From NCBI GenBank assembly GCA_037893225.1, contig JAZGUH010000702.1, forward strand, positions 1,101,089 to 1,165,088: DNA of 64,000 nt, written 5' to 3'. Origin of the DNA: Hippasteria phrygiana (lineage: Eukaryota; Echinodermata; Asteroidea; Valvatida; Goniasteridae). The position numbers were made by a program, and so were the translations under genes. Shown here piece by piece: positions 62,801 through 64,000 of this stretch; position 1 is the stretch's first letter, and each line of letters begins with the position of its first letter. The notes below the pieces were generated by a model. It had not been told where the DNA came from. It worked only from the letters and a program-made list of their open reading frames with translations, and did not search any database.

Positions 62801-64000
62801 ATACCCCAGGGAATTTGACATGCATGGAGCAATAAATAGCGGTAACATGTACACAGATGTTGGCCGAAAGAAAATAAACATTGCGAGGTTTGACTTTTCT
62901 CCACAAGTGTTAACTCTAAGAAGCCGCCGATAATTGCAACATGTAGCGCCAGATCTACGCTTATCCATACATGTCAAAATTACTGTATTTGGTTGATATT
63001 TCATGCAATTATGAATGAGTAAAGCAAGTCCCATACCCCAGGGAATTTGACATGCATGGAGCAATAAATAGACGGTACATGTACACAGATGTTGGCCGAA
63101 AGAAAATAAACATTGCGAGGTTTGACTTTTCTCCACAAGTGTAACTCTAAGAAGCCGCCGATAATTGCAACATGTAGCGCCAGATCTACGCTATCCATAC
63201 ATGTCAAAATTACTGAATTTGGTTGATATTTCATTGCAATTATGAATGAGTAAAGCAAGTCCATACCCCAGGGAATTTGACATGCATGGAGCAATAAATA
63301 AACGGTAATCTGCACACAGATGTTGGCCGGAAAGAAATAACATTGCGAGGTTTGACTTTTCTCCACAAGTGTTAACTCTAAGAAGCCGCCGATAATTGCA
63401 ACATGTAGCGCCAGATCTAAGCTATCCATACATGTCAAAATTACTGAATTGGTTGATATTTCATGCAATTATGAATGAGTAAAGCAAGTCCATACCCCAG
63501 GGAATTTGCATGCATGGAGCCAATAAATAGACGGTAACATGTACACAGATGTTGGCCGGAAAGAAAATAAACATTGCGAGGTTTGAATTTTCTCCACAAG
63601 TTTTAACTCTAAGAAGCCGCCGATAATTGCACATGTAGCGCCAGATCTAAGCTATCCATACATGTCAAAATTACTGAATTGGTTGATATTTCATGCAATT
63701 ATGAATGAGTAAAGCAAGTCCATACCCCAGGGAATTTGACAGGCATGGAGCAATAAATAAAAGGTAATCTGCACACAGATGTTGGCCGGAAGAAAATAAA
63801 CATTGCGAGGTTTGACTTTTCTCCACAAGTGTTAACTCTAAGAGCCGCCGATAATTGCAACATGTAGCGCCAGATCTAAGCTATCCATACATGTCAAATT
63901 ACTGAATTTGGGTTGATATTTCATGCAATTATGAATGAGTAAAGCAAGTCCATACCCCAGGGAATTTGACATGCATGGAGCAATAAATAGACGGTAACAT
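59490..64000. other. Error-rich end of the array (about 45 single-base indels)
   Basis: Indels are near zero before this point and then appear about every 100 bases. Examples are AAATAACATT near 59,643, GACTTTTTCTCC near 59,661, CATACCCAGG near 60,725, GGCCGAAAG near 60,786, 61,251, 61,943, 62,404, 62,863 and 63,096, GTAGGCGCC near 61,563, and GTCAAATTAC near 62,282 and 63,894. Most are losses of one base in runs of 2-4 identical bases. Class-diagnostic substitutions stay intact: 59,813-64,000 keeps the unit order of 51,458-55,634. This looks like unpolished long-read consensus near a contig end or coverage drop. Real edge divergence is possible but less likely. Confidence 0.85.
59813..64000. 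repeat. Third superblock: repeat of 51,458-55,634 at an offset of 8,355 bp
   Basis: The units run T3-T4(A121)-T2v-T6-T2v-T5-T1-T2v-T6-T1-T2-T3-T4-T1(+1)-T1 hybrid-T2v(T8)-T6-T2v, then 36 bases of the next unit from 63,965. This is the order of the 18 units that begin at 51,458, including the shared extra T near 62,961. The offset corresponds to 36 units plus the net indels. Individual units vary from 228 to 234 bases because of the single-base indels, so unit boundaries here are approximate to a few bases. Confidence 0.85.

Larger units (their letters stand above)
1..64000. repeat. 232-bp satellite DNA, one continuous head-to-tail array filling the window
   Basis: The same 232-base unit recurs from the first base to the last in constant orientation. 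Unit starts (TTTGAC) fall at 1, 233, 465 and so on, giving 276 complete copies and a 36-base partial copy. Up to about 59,490 the phase is broken only by one 47-base deletion (unit at 25,985) and two single-base insertions (54,623 and 58,569). Units differ at about 20 recurrent positions and are roughly 94-100% identical to each other; units at matching positions of a higher-order repeat are nearly identical. No stretch of unique DNA, no gene and no mobile element interrupts the array. Arrays with this length and hierarchy are known from eukaryotic centromeric, pericentromeric and other heterochromatic DNA. Which of these applies here cannot be told from the sequence. I do not recognise the family. 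Confidence 0.98.

Noticed and set aside
197..63468. Minus-strand frames of about 120 codons as a multigene family of small cysteine-rich proteins
   Set aside because: They start at TTG, overlap each other in rotating frames, contain the same DNA read twice, and end wherever the repeat frame meets a stop. Substitutions are not biased to silent positions. No promoter, ribosome site or splice structure is visible.
1..64000. CRISPR array
   Set aside because: The 232-bp units abut directly with no unique spacers, and no cas-like genes are present.
1..64000. Transposon or retroelement insertion within the array
   Set aside because: Every unit is accounted for in phase. There are no target-site duplications, terminal repeats or foreign sequence.
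59490..64000. Evolutionary decay of the array edge
   Set aside because: Changes are almost only one-base indels in short homopolymers, repeatedly at the same context, while class-diagnostic substitutions are preserved. This fits sequencing error better, though raw reads would decide.

Overview
The whole 64,000-base window is a single uninterrupted tandem array of one 232-bp satellite monomer. It holds 276 complete units, in direct orientation and constant phase, plus 36 bases of a 277th. I see no protein gene, RNA gene, transposon, CRISPR array or unique sequence anywhere. A hand count on the first unit gives about 39% G+C. The open frames on the minus strand are by-products of the repeat: they start at TTG, cross a monomer boundary and read the same DNA twice in two frames. 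An array this long, with nested multi-monomer (higher-order) periods, points to eukaryotic heterochromatin, possibly centromeric or pericentromeric. I do not recognise the satellite family or the species.

I numbered each unit from the TTTGAC that opens the window and sorted units by diagnostic bases. T1 is the base form: T8, the 26-38 block with G26 C28 C34 A35 T38, A45, C83, C90, G98, C116, A121, C147, T174. T1v is T1 with A147 and A174, often G121. T2 has G8 and a linked five-base block (A26 A28 T34 C35 C38); T2v adds A147 and A174. T3 has G45 A83 T90 T98 A116 A147 A174. T4 has G8 with the T1 block, G121, A147, A174. T5 has A83 with G98. T6 has A83 with T98 and A147. These classes are not shuffled at random. 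They recur in the same order over long distances, which defines the higher-order repeats.

Layout: 1-8,816 is a mosaic with local 3-mer, 6-mer and 18-unit echoes. 8,817-18,096 is a 22-mer (5,104 bp) and a partial second copy. 18,097-21,576 is a 13-mer (3,016 bp). 21,577-27,329 is a 9-mer family with internal deletions and one truncated 185-bp monomer. 27,330-41,481 has a 26-mer (6,032 bp) and three copies of an 11-mer (2,552 bp). 41,482-51,457 has 13-, 9- and 12-unit copies of one block. 51,458-59,812 has an 11-mer and a 17-mer (3,945 bp) that carries a shared 1-base insertion. 59,813-64,000 repeats 51,458-55,634 in class order.

From about 59,490 to the right end there are roughly 45 single-base indels, mostly losses in short homopolymers. 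The preceding 59 kb contain almost none. The class order is unaffected, so the likely cause is unpolished, low-coverage consensus rather than divergence.

Nothing here works as a gene system. The biology is in the array: unequal exchange, conversion between monomer classes, and a possible dimorphic binding-site block at unit positions 26-38. Class assignments were made by eye and should be confirmed computationally.
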